A DNA stretch of 64,000 nucleotides, from the NCBI RefSeq assembly GCF_000003815.2, contig NC_049990.1:21725797-21789796 (forward strand), read 5' to 3'. The translations under genes were made by a program, and so were the position numbers. Positions 10,691 to 24,300 of this stretch are shown one piece after another. How positions within the stretch are numbered: the first letter of the stretch is position 1; every line of letters begins with the position of its first letter. The stretch is from Branchiostoma floridae (lineage: Eukaryota; Chordata; Leptocardii; Amphioxiformes; Branchiostomatidae). The notes under the pieces were generated by a model. The model ran no database searches and was not told the origin of the DNA. It saw nothing but the letters and a program-made list of their open reading frames with translations.

Positions 10691-12236
10691 CGTAAAACCT
10701 GCGCAAGGACGTCCTATCTGTGCGTGATCTGCGCAGAAAAGCCATTAGTCCTTCCGGCGGTGCCGTTCAACTCATGTAAGTCCCGCTTTTCCCGTTCTCA
10801 TTCAGCCTTTCCTCGCTTGTTTCAGCCACACAATTTCCTTTCGTGGGAAATTCGAAATGCCTGGAAGGAAAGAGGCTTGTTGGACCCGTATTCTATCGGC
10901 CAGAACCTCTGGAATAGCTCTTAGAAAAGTGAAAGTTGGGGCACGCCAAGAAAAATGGCCGCAGATAGAATTTCAGCGGGTGATTTTTTGGGTCCTATTC
11001 ACCTAAAATTTGATACCCATTTTCCAGTTGGTGTTTTAGTCTCCCTGCCACCTGAGCCGCCACTATTTGTTGATCCTATAGCTGCGTTTTCTGAGAATGT
11101 TGGACAAAATGGGGCCGATTCCCAGTGAGGCATTGTAGTAAAGCCATGCCGAGAATTATGTGATTTTCTGAAAGCTTTGGTGATCGTTGAACATTTTTGG
11201 GTGTTGGCAGCTGTACGATGTTATTACCCGCACATCCATGCGCACCGATCGAGCCACAAATTACCACTCATACCCGTACATCTTGCAAAAAATTGCCACA
11301 CCAACGTTTCTGAGCGTTTTGCTACAATATTCTGCCATGCAACAATTCGCAAGGAAATATTTTGGTACACCTTATAATTGTATGCAAACGGAATCCTCTG
11401 TGACTAATGGTAGCTTCTTTTGTTGTGTAAAAACTTGGATCATTTTTGCACTCAGTTAGCCATTTTGTGGTCGAAACCCGAGGTATTCTTTGTTTTTGTA
11501 TTGCTCATATAACAATTCATATAACCTTATCATAGGTAAAACCCTCTTAGGCATGTTGGAGAATTTATATGCTTCCTATTGACTTCATAATCAATAGTAT
11601 AGTGGCGATTTTACCACCAATTTATATTCTATGGAGATAAATTTCTCACCTTGGCGTGTTGGTTTGCCAAATGGCTAGATGCTCCAGAAAAGGTGTGAAA
11701 ACTCCCCAGGGACCTTTATTAGTTGCTAATGGGTTATAGAAAAGAATTAGCACCTTTCTAAGGATTCGTTTATGGTCGTTTCTGTGTGCCTCTCGGTTGT
11801 ACCTTTACAAGTCATTGTTTGTTCTGTAATCTAGTGATCAAACAAAGGTTACATATCAACAAACTCCCATGGCCACTGTTTATTGACTTCTGTAAATAGA
11901 ATATAGAGTTATATATGGAACGTCCACTATATAACCATGTCCTCGTTAGTTACAATGGAGGAATTTCGGAGACTGTAATCTCATAGACATCTAAATTTGA
12001 CCGTAAATCTAATGTCCGCTGACCGGGGGCGTTGACCCCGCATCTCTTTGCCTTGTCGCAAACATGTCTCCGGTATTGATTTGATTATTTTAAGGTCACC
12101 CAGCAGCAAATCCAGGCCACTATCTCTGGTTAGGCAATTAAGTCCCTGATGGTTTGATTAGGCCCCAGTGTCTGCAGGTATTTCATGACTGTGACAGGAA
12201 TCACTAGTGCCATGAATCATGCTCCTATGACAGGGA

Positions 12237-12583
12237 CAGGGCTCGAAATACCACCAGCATATGCAGGTTAGTGCAGGTAAAATTGGAGCTGTGCAGGTAT
12301 TTCTGGTGTCTAGGTGCACCTAACCTGCACTGGTCCATGTACAGTAGGATTGCATACATTAATGTCCTATGATGTAGGTGTATATGGTTTGTTATAAGCT
12401 GCATTGACTGTTACAACCTATATAAAGTATAAAAGAATAAAAAGCAAAGGTTCCTGAAGAATTTTAGTATGATCCATACTTCCTAAACTCAGATTGGTGC
12501 AGGTAGAATTTGTCTGGTGCACGTATTACTCAATGGTACCTATACCAGTGCAGTTGTGACGAAAAAAAGTATTTGGAGCCCTG
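12237..12583. mobile_element. hAT-like MITE, CAGGGCTCGAAATAC family
   Basis: Begins CAGGGCTCGAAATACC and ends in the imperfect inverse GTATTTGGAGCCCTG. The interior carries repeated GTGCAGGT/ACCTGCAC words facing each other. No ORF. A target-site duplication is not clear for this copy. Confidence 0.65.
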
Positions 12584-15055
12584 CAGAGAGCTGTAGTTAA
12601 TTATTCACACTGAAGATGAAAGATGTGTTGTACCTGGTTTCAGGTGATAACATTTCCCCCAAAGCTGTACAGCGTAGGGAAAGTAATCAGTGCCTACTGA
12701 TAAATGAATGGAAGACCTTTATTGTACATTTATGCTCAAACAAGCGAAGTACAGGTCGTAGCGATAAGGCACAATTTGATATAAGAAAAGTGGTATCTTT
12801 CTACATCTACAGAGATTTATGATATCACTTATTTGTAAAGTCTGTGTGATGTTGTGAAGAGGGGGGTCACACAGTACAATAAGAATAGATATGGGATATT
12901 ACTCATAGTTTGAATTTGTACTTTCACATCTGGATAGATGGGGAGCCACATAGTTAAGTGCAAAAATAAATCTGGGTGGCTCCTGTCTGAATGTTGTACA
13001 GAATGTGATGTACAGTACATAGATTTGTGGGATGTTTTGTACCTGACACATACTAGGGTGGGACTTTTTCGTCATTGTTGAAGTCAGTTGAAATGGATAA
13101 GAAATAACTATGACATTGCTCTAGGCCATGATAGTAGGTGCAAAGTTGCCACAGGAAAAATCATAGATATTAGTATTCATTATTCAGTTCAGTGTATAAA
13201 TTGTTTGTTGAAAAATACAGCACCATTAATTTAAAACAGTCACCAGTGCATGACTCTGAGAACACAATGATGCATGTTTCTATTAGCATAAAAATGCTGA
13301 ATTTTCAATAAAAAGGTACTGGTTTGGAAGTGTGGGCTTGTTCATAAGAGGTTTAGAATTGTGATTGTGTAGAGGAAGGAGCTTAAAAGCAACATTTCTC
13401 CCATCTGTTAGCATTCTGTATGTAACAGCTCTTTTTAGTATAATGGGGTACTGATAAAGACCCAAAATACCACCACATTGTTCTAATATCAGTACACATA
13501 AAGAAGTCTTATTTCCTTTTTTTTGTTGGGACCTCATACTATTGAGTATGTAAGTTCATTTATGCACTGTCCAGCACCACACACCTGTTTGGCATGGTAG
13601 GGCTCTCATTTTCAGACCTCCCATCTAGAGAATGGTTTAAATGAGGGGAGTGTGTCGTTTCGTCCTTGTTTAGGACTCTCCATAAAGAATGGAATAATGG
13701 TCATAACATCATCGTAGTCATAACAAAGTACTACCATGCTGGTTTATAGAATTCAAAATGTATACACAAGGTTTCATTTTTATTTGACGATAATATCTTA
13801 GGCCTCTATCTTTTCCATTTATTTTTGCCATAGCCATACTTTTTGCTGGTTGGTCTTTTCTAGTAGGTATTCTCTCTAAGAAAACAAACTCTAATTTTCG
13901 TGAGAAGGCAGTTAACATTCAGCCAAAGGCCCAGAGAAATTGTTCTCTGGGCGAATGTTAAAACCCTAGCGTATGGCCGCCAGCAGGCATTTCTATTGTA
14001 ATTTCTGACCACCATCTGTTAGCTGTATGCACGCAGGTACAAGTATTGGTATTGCGTATCTCTCACAGGATGCAATATACAATCATGAACTCCTAAATTC
14101 TTTCCCAATATCGGGCGATTCCACATAGCTTGTAATGTCACAGCAGGAAGCGTAGAATAGATTGGCCTGATATCGACCAAGTGTCTGCAATTGCTGGTTA
14201 TTATGCTACCAGGGATAAGTATTGATCCTGATTCCATCTACTGGCCACGGTTAGAGTATACGACGTCCACAAATAACAATAAAAATTCATCTTTTGGTAT
14301 ACTGCATATAAAGGTTTTGATTTTAAGTATCACCAAAATCAGACCCTGCAGGCTAGGAAAAAAGTATTGTATTCATAAAATATTGCCTTGCTTAACGACT
14401 ATCAAATGGTATAGATTTTGGCCCGGGAGTGGGGGGTGGGTGGGTGCTAATTGGAAGTACAAAAAAATGCAGCAATGTGGCTGCAGTGTAAGTCTTCATT
14501 TTTGGTAAAAAAAAAAACTTCAGCTTGTCATGTTTACGGTGTTAGAAAGATCCTAAAACTGGTTTATCGAAGGAATTATTTGCCCAGTTGTAGAGACAAA
14601 ATGTGGCAACTATAAATTACGTTCTGTATGTTTCTTTGTTCAAATTTTCCACTCTGAATGGTTCCATTCTTTCCCGATAAAAACAGTTGAGATCGCTGTA
14701 GAAATCGCCGCCTACAAAACGTTTTGCCCTCGAGCTATACTGGTGATACCTGTTAGGTAGGTACTGGGTACCCACACCTAGCAGCCAAGTAAACCTGGAT
14801 TAAGAAGAGGATTTGGGGCTCTTATATTGTCCCACTTGGGAGGTGAAAAGCACTCCAGAGATTTTACACTTCTGAATCATGAGATTATGGGTTTAGGCAG
14901 AAGTTAAAAATCACTTCTGTAGGCAATATTGAAACTGCTTTTATGGTTATACTGCCACTGTGGTGAGGATTGGGAAGTTGAAGTATTTGAGGCAGAATAT
15001 TTGAGGATGAAAAATGACTTGAATGTGATTGTGAATTGCTTGCAGGAAATATATA

Positions 15056-16009
15056 CTGTAAATGTATTTCAGTTTGCGGGGATTGAATTTGGTACTAGTG
15101 GGAAAAAGGACTGTTCGCGGTAGCACCATACAATGTATACTATAGTCTATTACTGCCACGGAAAAATGTTCGCCGTGGTTTTAAGTTCACGGTGTAGTGG
15201 CCACCGCGAAAACCATGAACATACAGGGCTCGAAATACACTTTTCAGTGAACTTGCACTGGTGCAAGTTAAGCCAAAGGTAACTTGCACCAAAAGAAACT
15301 AACTTGCACCACCCAAAATAGTGAACTGTTAACCCTTTACCTCCTCTTCTGAAAATTTGCAAATGTATGTGAGTAAATAAGGATACATAAAGACCACATG
15401 TTTGGATATTTGTTTTTCCATGGCGCATTTTATTTTTGGTTTTAAATTGTACAAACAATTTTTAACAAAATGGTGAATTTAGGCTTGATTAAAGACAATC
15501 CAATGTCTTCAACTAGATAAGATCCATAGATTTCTTCTGGACGCATCGAGTGACATACATCACAGTGACTATTTTTAAGCATCGCTAGAATGAAGTGGTA
15601 GAACAACTCAATACAAGTACATCTAACTGGAAAAACCAGTTGAACATATCAAAGTCACTAAGTTGTATGCAAATATAACTTATATGCAAATCAAGGTAAG
15701 ACAACACCATAGGAATTATTAGCATTGTAGAAATAGATTGTCTTTAGATATTGTTTAATTGGATGTCTAACCTCCATGAACAAATTTATTAGACTTTGTT
15801 TTATTCAGTGTTATTTTCTTTTATCTTTCAATGACAGACATGAATGTTTTTTCTAATGTCAGGTATTAGAGGACAAAAGTAACTTGCACTGGTGCAAGTT
15901 TGGTCTAAACTTACTTGCACCACACCAATTTTACATGCACAAACTTGCATATGCATGTGGTATTTCGAGCCCTGACATAGAACCACTGCGAACATTTCTG
16001 CATTTACAG
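15056..16009. mobile_element. MITE carrying a second, nested element
   Basis: The outer ends CTGTAAATGTATTTCAG and the inverse CAGAAATG...CATTTACAG are flanked by TA on both sides. Inner sequence such as GTTCGCCGTGGTTTTAAGTTC recurs at about 28264-28315. The element is interrupted by the 15224-15974 insertion, and the outer sequence resumes after it (AGAACCACTGCGAACATTTC). Confidence 0.65.
15224..15974. mobile_element. hAT-like MITE nested in an older MITE
   Basis: Perfect 15-bp terminal inverted repeats: CAGGGCTCGAAATAC at 15224-15238, with the inverse ending at 15974 (written ATTTCGAGCCCTG, preceded by GT). Direct ACATA repeats abut both ends. Internal GGTGCAAGTT/AACTTGCACC words are repeated in both orientations near each end. 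No transposase. Confidence 0.75.
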
Positions 16010-17090
16010 TAACTAGTACAGTACCAAAATGTGCTTTTTGACAGAAATTCTTTAATTCTAGGGTGCTACGTTCAGAAATATGAGTGCTTTGCAGTTGTTA
16101 AAGTATAAAATATTGTTTAATGAAAAAATATTGATATGATTTCTTTCTATCCTTCCTTTGGCTTCCTCTGTGTAGCTATGATATGGTTGATATTAAAGTG
16201 GAGAAACAAGAGACTAGTTTTAGCCTTTCCATTTGCATGAGGAAAAGGTCACACATAAGGAAAGATCAACAAGATCATATTATCGGGAGTTGGCCAGAAT
16301 GTCAAACTAATATTCTTTCCACGAGTTACATAATTCATGTGACAGATAATTTCATGTGACCTTTCAGTCATTATTACAAGATCTGAGTATTGAAATTACA
16401 ACTTACTTGCCTCACACAAAAAAGGAATCTTTTATTTCATGCATGACTTAAATATACAAATATATAGCTATAGCCTTGGTAGCAATTCCAGGGTTGTTGA
16501 GAATAAGATACATTCACCGTGCATGTGTTTGGAATTAGGTGCTTTGATGACTTGAACATGAAACATGTAAAATTATTTTAAGTTGATATAACTCAATAGA
16601 AATGGAATAAGAGAGCCTACCACAAATTTAATCCATAAATGCATAGTTTGGTTGTAATGTTTACACCCAAAAAATTCTACAACCACAGATTGGTAAGGAC
16701 ATGTGGGCACCCAGAAATGTCCAGTTTGGTGTGATATGTTGACCGGTTCATGGACATCCTTGGTCAGACATGTGGTTCATGGTCAACAGCCCGGTCAGTG
16801 GTAGGGCCTACGTGACCAGATATTACCAAAGCATTTACTAGAAAGACTTGTACTAGATTCTGCTGTATTTTTTTTAAACATACGTTGAACATGTAATGCA
16901 CACGAGATTTAGATAGTTACCTTTAAAGAATAACAAAATTACCATTGGCTAGCAGTATTTTGGTGATTGCATTTATGTTAAGTAGTAATGGAATCCAATG
17001 TTTGCATGCACATAACAATCATATAATTAGTATGTTTGACAGTGAGATTACAGTCCAACTGAGCGACCACATTACAGCAAGTATCTCAGG

Positions 17091-17511
17091 TAGGGCTGGG
17101 TATCGGTACAGCGTACCGGTACAAAACCGGTTTTTCGTATTGGACCGGTCCAGAAAAACCGGACCTTAAAAAATTAGGTGGACCGGATGTTGGACCGATT
17201 AAAAAATTAACGTATCATTTTATCAGAAATTCACACGTTTTGGCGCTTGCAGGTGGAAGAAAATGACAAGAGTGAAGTAGAGTAGAGATTATAGTAATTT
17301 CTACAAAGGTTTACATTCAATCGTACAGGTACAGTTAGCGTTGTAGTATTTTAAAACTCCAGTGTAAGTCTAATACTCCACCAAACAGATTTCTTTGTAG
17401 TGAAATGGACCATTGGTATGAGTCATACTGAATCAGGTCCAGACCTGGACCTGATCCTTTGGACCTGAACCGGACCTGGACCTGAATTTTCTGTACCGGT
17501 ACCCACCCCTA
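17091..17511. mobile_element. Non-autonomous hAT element, copy 1, 8-bp TSD
   Basis: Starts TAGGGCTGGGTATCGGTACA and ends in the imperfect inverse GTACCGGTACCCACCCCTA. Flanked by identical 8-mers ATCTCAGG at 17083-17090 and 17512-17519, diagnostic of hAT insertion. Internal sequence matches 59220-59652 closely over its whole length. Confidence 0.9.
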
Positions 17512-18337
17512 ATCTCAGGCAGTTTAACCAAACAATGTGATGTAGTCAGACTTTATTGTATATTATGTATTTTGTGATATATGAGACATTGATTGACAAG
17601 TCTAAAACTTGAGCAGTGCAGCAACCGGCACTATCTTGATCTCCGACTACTTGTTGGCAGTTTGAGTGAGATAAGAGTTTAAGCTGGTCCATTTGGTGTT
17701 GATAAGGCTATTGCTGGGAGAATGCCAAGGTCATATTAGGTGCAGGTCATTCAACTATCATCTCTTCCGAACATGTGCGTATGGGAGATACCAACCTCCC
17801 TTTCTGGTTTGCTAGATGAAATTTTTTTACTGTGTTAAGGAATTTTCACTGTTCCATAAAAAAAGGACGGAAAAAACTAAAAGCAAAAAAGCTACAAGTC
17901 TTTGGTGTGTAACAGTGGGGTTCAAGTGTTCTTACATTTGGTTCCCATGCCAACCCTGTGAGTAATAGGCTAGACGAAGGAAGAGTAGTGTGGGGTTCAA
18001 GTGCTGCCAAACTGACCATGCCAAATGGGTTGGACCCTTTTGGCATAACAGTTTAGGTTTGTCATGTGGCGGCCCAGGTTCAGTGCGGATTTGAATCCCA
18101 GGAGCCAGGAGACTGTTCCTACTAGCTTCTTACAATTTTCCTTATCTGGTTGCAGTCTCTATACTTATATTGGAATAAAGATAACCTTTTATTTGGTAAT
18201 GCTGAGTGTGTGGTACAGACCTCTACTCACCTGGCATTACGTACTTTTTAGACAATCATTCGTAACATGCTTAGAAAAATAATGTCAATGTTTCAAGATC
18301 TAACATTTTCTATGTTACTCTCTGTTCCAGATTGCCC

Positions 18338-18352
18338 ATGCTAGCCGTGTGA
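18338..18352 (+). CDS. Four-codon upstream ORF overlapping the FAM168 start
   Basis: ATG CTA GCC GTG TGA begins eight bases into the exon. Its stop overlaps the main start as TGATG (18350-18354). Such a layout can permit termination-reinitiation or simply dampen translation. Whether it is translated is unknown. Confidence 0.5.
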   Translation: MLAV

Positions 18353-21300
18353 TGAATACCCCCACCTATGACAAGATGTACATGAATTCCATGGGCCACA
18401 TGGGCCCCCCACCCCCTCCCCAGGGTGCCATGCTGTACCCCACCCCAGCACGTGAGTTCACCCCCCAACAGTGGAGCGCAGGGCTTCATCTGTCTGGGTT
18501 AATTATGTTACACAAAGCAAGGCCTTCCTTCTAACACCACAAGAACATGGGACTTCTCAAACATTTTTGTCCATCACTCCGGAGCTCCATTTACATCCTA
18601 AACCATTAGTTGGATTTCATGCCAATAGAATATAAGTTACTACAGTATTTTCACTATGAACGATTGAGTGATAGCCAAAAATTGTGAGTTCCATTTTCTT
18701 GTCATGTTGGAAGAACGTTTGGGCCTTGTAGTTGTACAATGAACATTTTTTGTGTGTATTATGTTCCAAGTATTATTATCAACCCTGGCGGAAATGGTGT
18801 TATATCTTGTTGTATTCCACTTTTGAGAGGTTTGGTGCATAGAATTTTTGGGTGTGCAATTTGGTTACAGAGATACAACAACATATTACTATAGTAGTGA
18901 TATGGTATGTTATGAGACAATACCAAAACAAACTAGACAACGTGGACAACAATATGTGGTTTGTTTTAACACGTTTGAACTCTTTGAGACCCCAAGACGT
19001 ATCTTTGTTTCTCAGCTAAGTCTTTTTAGCCATTCCGAAAATCATTTTTTCATGGGGATCGGAGTTTCTTCAAAACTGTTCAATTTTTGCCACAGTTATA
19101 GCTAGAAGTAGGTAGATAGAGGGGAAAGCTCTGACTGAGAGGTTAGTGGGAGAACTCAACATTTTCTCCATGTCTCACAATACAGAAGATGAGACCAGTA
19201 GATGGAATTACGTGCCAATCTACTACTACTACAATGACAAAGGACAAGGTGAACTGAATTCTTGAACCCTCTCTAGTTAGGGCGTGAGGCGCATCAGCTT
19301 TGCAATTCTGCCGGTCACCACTGCATGGCTGCTAAAGGTGGTGATAGCCTTCTCGCCAGATAGGCCCCCTAGCAACTCTAAGAAAAACTGCAGGCCATTT
19401 GCTGTGCCAAGCACATAGAACTTGTCTCAACAATTACTTTCCAGAGTGTTGTTGTTAGGAAATCTCAAAAATGTTGCCCAAAGTTTGAAGACAGTTTTTG
19501 CAATGAATAGTTAAATCTGAGGGTTTAGCGTAACGCCGTTATAGTTAGAAAAAACTTAGATGCAAACACGTCCCGTATGCTCTATCTCATTCTTGTGAGG
19601 AAGACTGCTATCCCCAGAAAAACTGAATGACTGTCATGTATAATTAGTACAACATGAAAATGACAAGTTTGTCACAAAACTGAGCTGCATTACTATGGGA
19701 TAGATCCAGTCTTATACCATGAATAGAACTGCCCCAGACAGTTGGGTCCATGTACATACCGTAGGACTACTAGGAGATGGTACGGTCCAATTCATGAAGA
19801 AGCCCCTCTGGCGGGAATGCTCCTGATAGTTAGACTGTAGTTAGCCTGGTGTGCTTCTGTTGCATCGCACTTGCACTAGGAAAGAAACACAGCATTTTGC
19901 TTGCCATAAAAAAAGTCTAAGGATGCAGTGTGAAAGGCACTTAACACCAGTTTAGATTAATATAATACATGTAGATATCCATTTTCCCGAAATATATTTG
20001 CCTGAGGCAATGATGACAATGTCAAATGTGTTTTTCTGATACTTTCAAGTTCAACAGGCATGCACTTAGTTTGCAATGTGAAGACAGCCATTTTAGTGAT
20101 GAACTGGGTTTATGCACTACCGGTATTCTTCTTAGTGTTAGCATATCATCCGTTTTTGTAATGGGTGCAGTTTTTTTCCCATGCATATTTGCACTTGCAC
20201 TGTTTGCCTTACTCACAGTATGAAGCCATTGAGCTTTGCTCCCTTGCTTTTAACAGTTGTTTGTACTCTTGTACTTTATGATAAGGGATTGAAGTGTATA
20301 GTTACTACAGATTTTAACGTTGCTGTTGGTATATTGTAGGTTGGAAAGGACAAAACATATGAAGCTTCAATGTAACAGTTTTTCTGTTTTCGTGGATGAT
20401 ATTTAGCAAAACTTTACCCATGCTGACCTTAGCCCGTGATATCAGTATGATTTCTGGCTGTACAGTGATACAAAAGTCGGACTAAACGTACCAGTTGTAA
20501 GAACAGGCAGAGTTGTATGCAAATGATTAATAACTTAGCCATAACCACACCTGGAAAGGAACTTGTAGTAGATTCCTGCTATACAAATGATACTTTGTAT
20601 GTAAAGTGTATGTGTACATATAATTGTGGTACTGGATGTCAAACACAGGCAGGTTTACTCAGCTGATTCTGGTAAAGCCTGTTGCATCATAGACCTGTCT
20701 ATGAGTGTATTGTAGCTAAAACCAACATTTTTACTCAAACACAAATAAGAAGCATGAAGAAATTTGTTGAAAAAAGGGGAGTTAGAACCGTAATGTTGGA
20801 AAGTTTCGTCTTCCCTATAGACAGATTATTACTGATTTCAACTGAATTGCTAAAACGTTCTCCAGATATTGTTGCATTGAAACATATCAATGAATTAATC
20901 AATACACAAATATTCAATTTCTGTCCATAAACATTTCAAATGTATTTGTCTGAATTGGTTTTATAGAAAATGGGAGATAGAAGTAAGGGTAGTTGTTACA
21001 TACAACAAACATATAACTGCCATGTGTTGATGTGTATAGCTTGTTGTGTAAATTGCAATGGTTGTGTTCCTCTGTGTTGTACCAGCGATGATGTACCCCC
21101 CCATCAGTACCCAGCCGTCCTACGTGCCCAGGCCTAATGCATACGGCAGTCCCATGATGCCATCAGCATACTACTCTGCCTCCAGCGGTAAGTACCAGTA
21201 CACTGGAAACTCTTTTATGATGATAATAACTCTGCTTATTTCATTACACCAACAATGCAATACAATTTGAAATATAGTGAGGGAATAATGTCTCGCAGCC

Positions 21301-24300
21301 ATAGGCTGAATTGCATGTTAGCCACTTTTACTGTGGTAAATGTTATGTCCACAAAGGTTGGACAACCGGTTAATAAGATATAGTATGTAAAAATTACTCA
21401 AGCAACTGGATAAGTTCTGTTAATTTACAGTCCAACCTTTCAGATATCTTCCGCTATTTTTCGTCATGGATTCTGGTCAGGTATCATGAATTGGCTGAAA
21501 TTAATTTCCTTTTTTGGCTAAGCTTATTAATGGGTTATCTTCTGATTAACCCTCTACCTCCTGAGGTAATGTTTGGCACCAAATCTGTAATGATTACAGT
21601 GTTAGGTTTTAGGAAAAGGGTTAAAATTGTTGGGTTTTTTTGCTTCAAAACTAATGTGTACATATCTTCTGTGCTATTTTTGTTTATTTGTTGTTTCTGC
21701 CCTCCCAGCATACACCACAGCTGGTGCTGTGTACAAGCCAGCCCCCATGGTCCCCACCCCCACAGGGTCGACAGGGCCTCCGACTGGCTACCCAACCCCC
21801 AATCCTACCCCAACCCCTACCCCCACTGCCACCCCCACCCCCTCCTTAAACCCTGCCCCAGCCCCGAGCCCTTACGCCAGTCCAGGCAATGCCATGACAG
21901 GATTTGCTCCAACGCACCAGCCCTCCTATCAACATATGCAGGTGAGGAACATTACTGTTATCTTAGAAATCAGTATAGGAGTCAAGTATTAACTCATGTA
22001 TGAAAATGCCATGATTAAGTTTTCACTCACTCAGTCATTCATGCAGTCATCTGAGACTTGTTTGCAAGACTTTTGCAATGTCATTTTATTACCTTCATCA
22101 AAACTGCCCAAAACATCACTTTGAGGACCAAAGACATCTGGTTTATGTGACAGATGGTCACTATAGACAGAGTTTTCGATACTTATGTTAAAAGGGAAAC
22201 ATATCTAAGGACCCACCACAAAGGGTCACATTGACGTGGTGGTCCTTATGTAAAAGAGGTCACTTGTAGTTGTACAGGTTTGATTGTATTTAATATGGGC
22301 CACACACCAATAGCCAAGTGCATCATTGGAATAGTGGATCAGACGTGCCAGTTAGCTTGTGGCGCCGCCCGTCTCTGGTCTGTAATGGATTGATTGATGT
22401 CATGTGTCCCCTCAGCCGACGATGCACTCCTACCCATCAGCAGACTTTCTTGTAGGTTCCTATAGTTGTTGGCAGTACAAGCTCCCTCTCCACGAGTGCC
22501 AGAGCTGCTCTCCTCTTAATTTTGTTTTTGTCATGTATCTCCCCAGCCGACGATGCACTCCTACCCGTCAGCAGCGCACCTGTACGGCCAGCAGGTGGTG
22601 CACAACACCACAGTGGTGCAGCAGCCGCAGAGGACGGTCTACGTCGTGCCTTCTCAGGTGGGGCCGCAAGGGGGCGCTTCTTCCTGGGGCAGGGTTTCAA
22701 CAATGCTACTCATTTACAAATTTGTATCAAAACAACACATATACACTATTTTTCAGCATGGAGCATCAGGAAATAGAAGACATTTCTTTCGAAAATAGTG
22801 ACTAAACAACATGATTTTCATCATGTACCAGACTGAATTTGCAAATCTGTAGGCAAAAAAAACAAACGCTTTTTTTTCAGCGTGAAGTAAAATAGCAGAC
22901 ATTTCTTTTGAAAATTGAACCTTATTTCCACTTCTGTGAATGAACAATATGTTATTCATCATGCCCCAAATGTGAAGAAAAAAGCATAAAGAAAGATGCA
23001 ATTTTATGCAAATGAAACAAATATTTGATACAAAACTCAGATTGCTGTCACTATACCATTTTGAAAATTGTACCATTTTGCTATGTACCAGAAGTGCTAC
23101 TGTTGAAACCCTGTGCCCAGTTCAGCCTGTGGCTTGTTTGCGGGTGTGTTGCTTTGAAGGAGAGTGTCTGTGGTTAAGTGGAGTCCTACATTACACATTA
23201 GACAAGATAAAGATCCATGTAGCTTAAGAGGAGTCTTACACTTTCAGTCATACACCTCCCCCCATGTCTATCTGTATGTATAAACTTCAACCCCTAAAAC
23301 AGTAAAAGTAGAACTTTTTGTTACCGCACACAAGTTTTGAATGAATCCCCTTCTGTGTTTGACTTGTGTGTGGATGAAAGACTGGTGCTATAGTATGCTA
23401 ACATGTGGATGACTGTGTGTGTATAGCACTTCTTTTTTTCTTAAAGTAGAGCTCAGCCTTTCCTTTACACAGTTCCCCAGCCACAGTTGTGATTTCTCCT
23501 CCTGTTTGTCCATGTCTAACAACAGTCCAGCTCCTATCCTCCTGTCTGTCACATGACCACAATTATAGCCACCACATTGTGATTTCAGCAGAAATCGGGC
23601 ACCCAGGCGTGGGGTGGAGGGCCGACTTACAGAAGCAGCTACAAGGTGATCCGCTCAACCACAGGGACTGTCCCGCATTAAGGATTTTGTCTGCAAAGAG
23701 AAATTTATTCAGTTGTAGGCCGTGATCATTTCTTTCCAATATCATTACTTGATCAGCCTTTCATTCATTCACAATTGTACAAATTCAAGGGTACATTTTT
23801 GTTTTGGAACTTTAGAATTCTGGACATAAATTAATTCTTCTATCAACTTTGAAGTAAACATCAATCCTTAATGTTGGACAGTCATCCATAAACAGTTTCA
23901 CAGCTTGGAGTTTTGTTCTTCCTTGTTCATTTTGTAGTCAGTAGCAAATGTCCAGGTTGCCAGAAAGGTTGCCACCTTTGCGTGCAGGTTTCTGTGCCTA
24001 CAAATATTGGGGTGAATTGCTGTGAAAGTTGCGTTAAGTATTTGAATGAAGTGTAATTTTATTGGTGAGGTAACGCACATGTACTTACACAAAAGGTAAG
24101 TTTGCTAACCAACTTTACGTCTAATTAACGGTAAGATACTCGTAGAGTTCACAAAACACCTATTGCCATGTAAAGACTAATACGGTTTCCACTAGGGCTG
24201 CGAACACTAAACAAGATTTGACAGATCAATTTGTTTGTATTTTATGGTGTCTTCTAAATCATACTTTTACATCTTGTATGATATCCCAATTATGAAATCA

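Larger units (their letters stand above)
9934..18330. other. Divergent spacer between PLEKHB and FAM168 coding regions
   Basis: No convincing protein-coding exon. The stretch 10.68-10.93 kb is the most GC/CpG-rich and promoter-like. Non-coding first exons of PLEKHB (-) and FAM168 (+) should lie here, but I cannot place them. MITE-type elements occupy 12237-12583, 15056-16009 and 17091-17511. Confidence 0.5.

Noticed and set aside
21491-22003. 170-residue open frame overlapping FAM168 exon 3
   Set aside because: Shadow of the proline-rich exon in another frame. It starts in intron and lacks the conserved FAM168 sequence.
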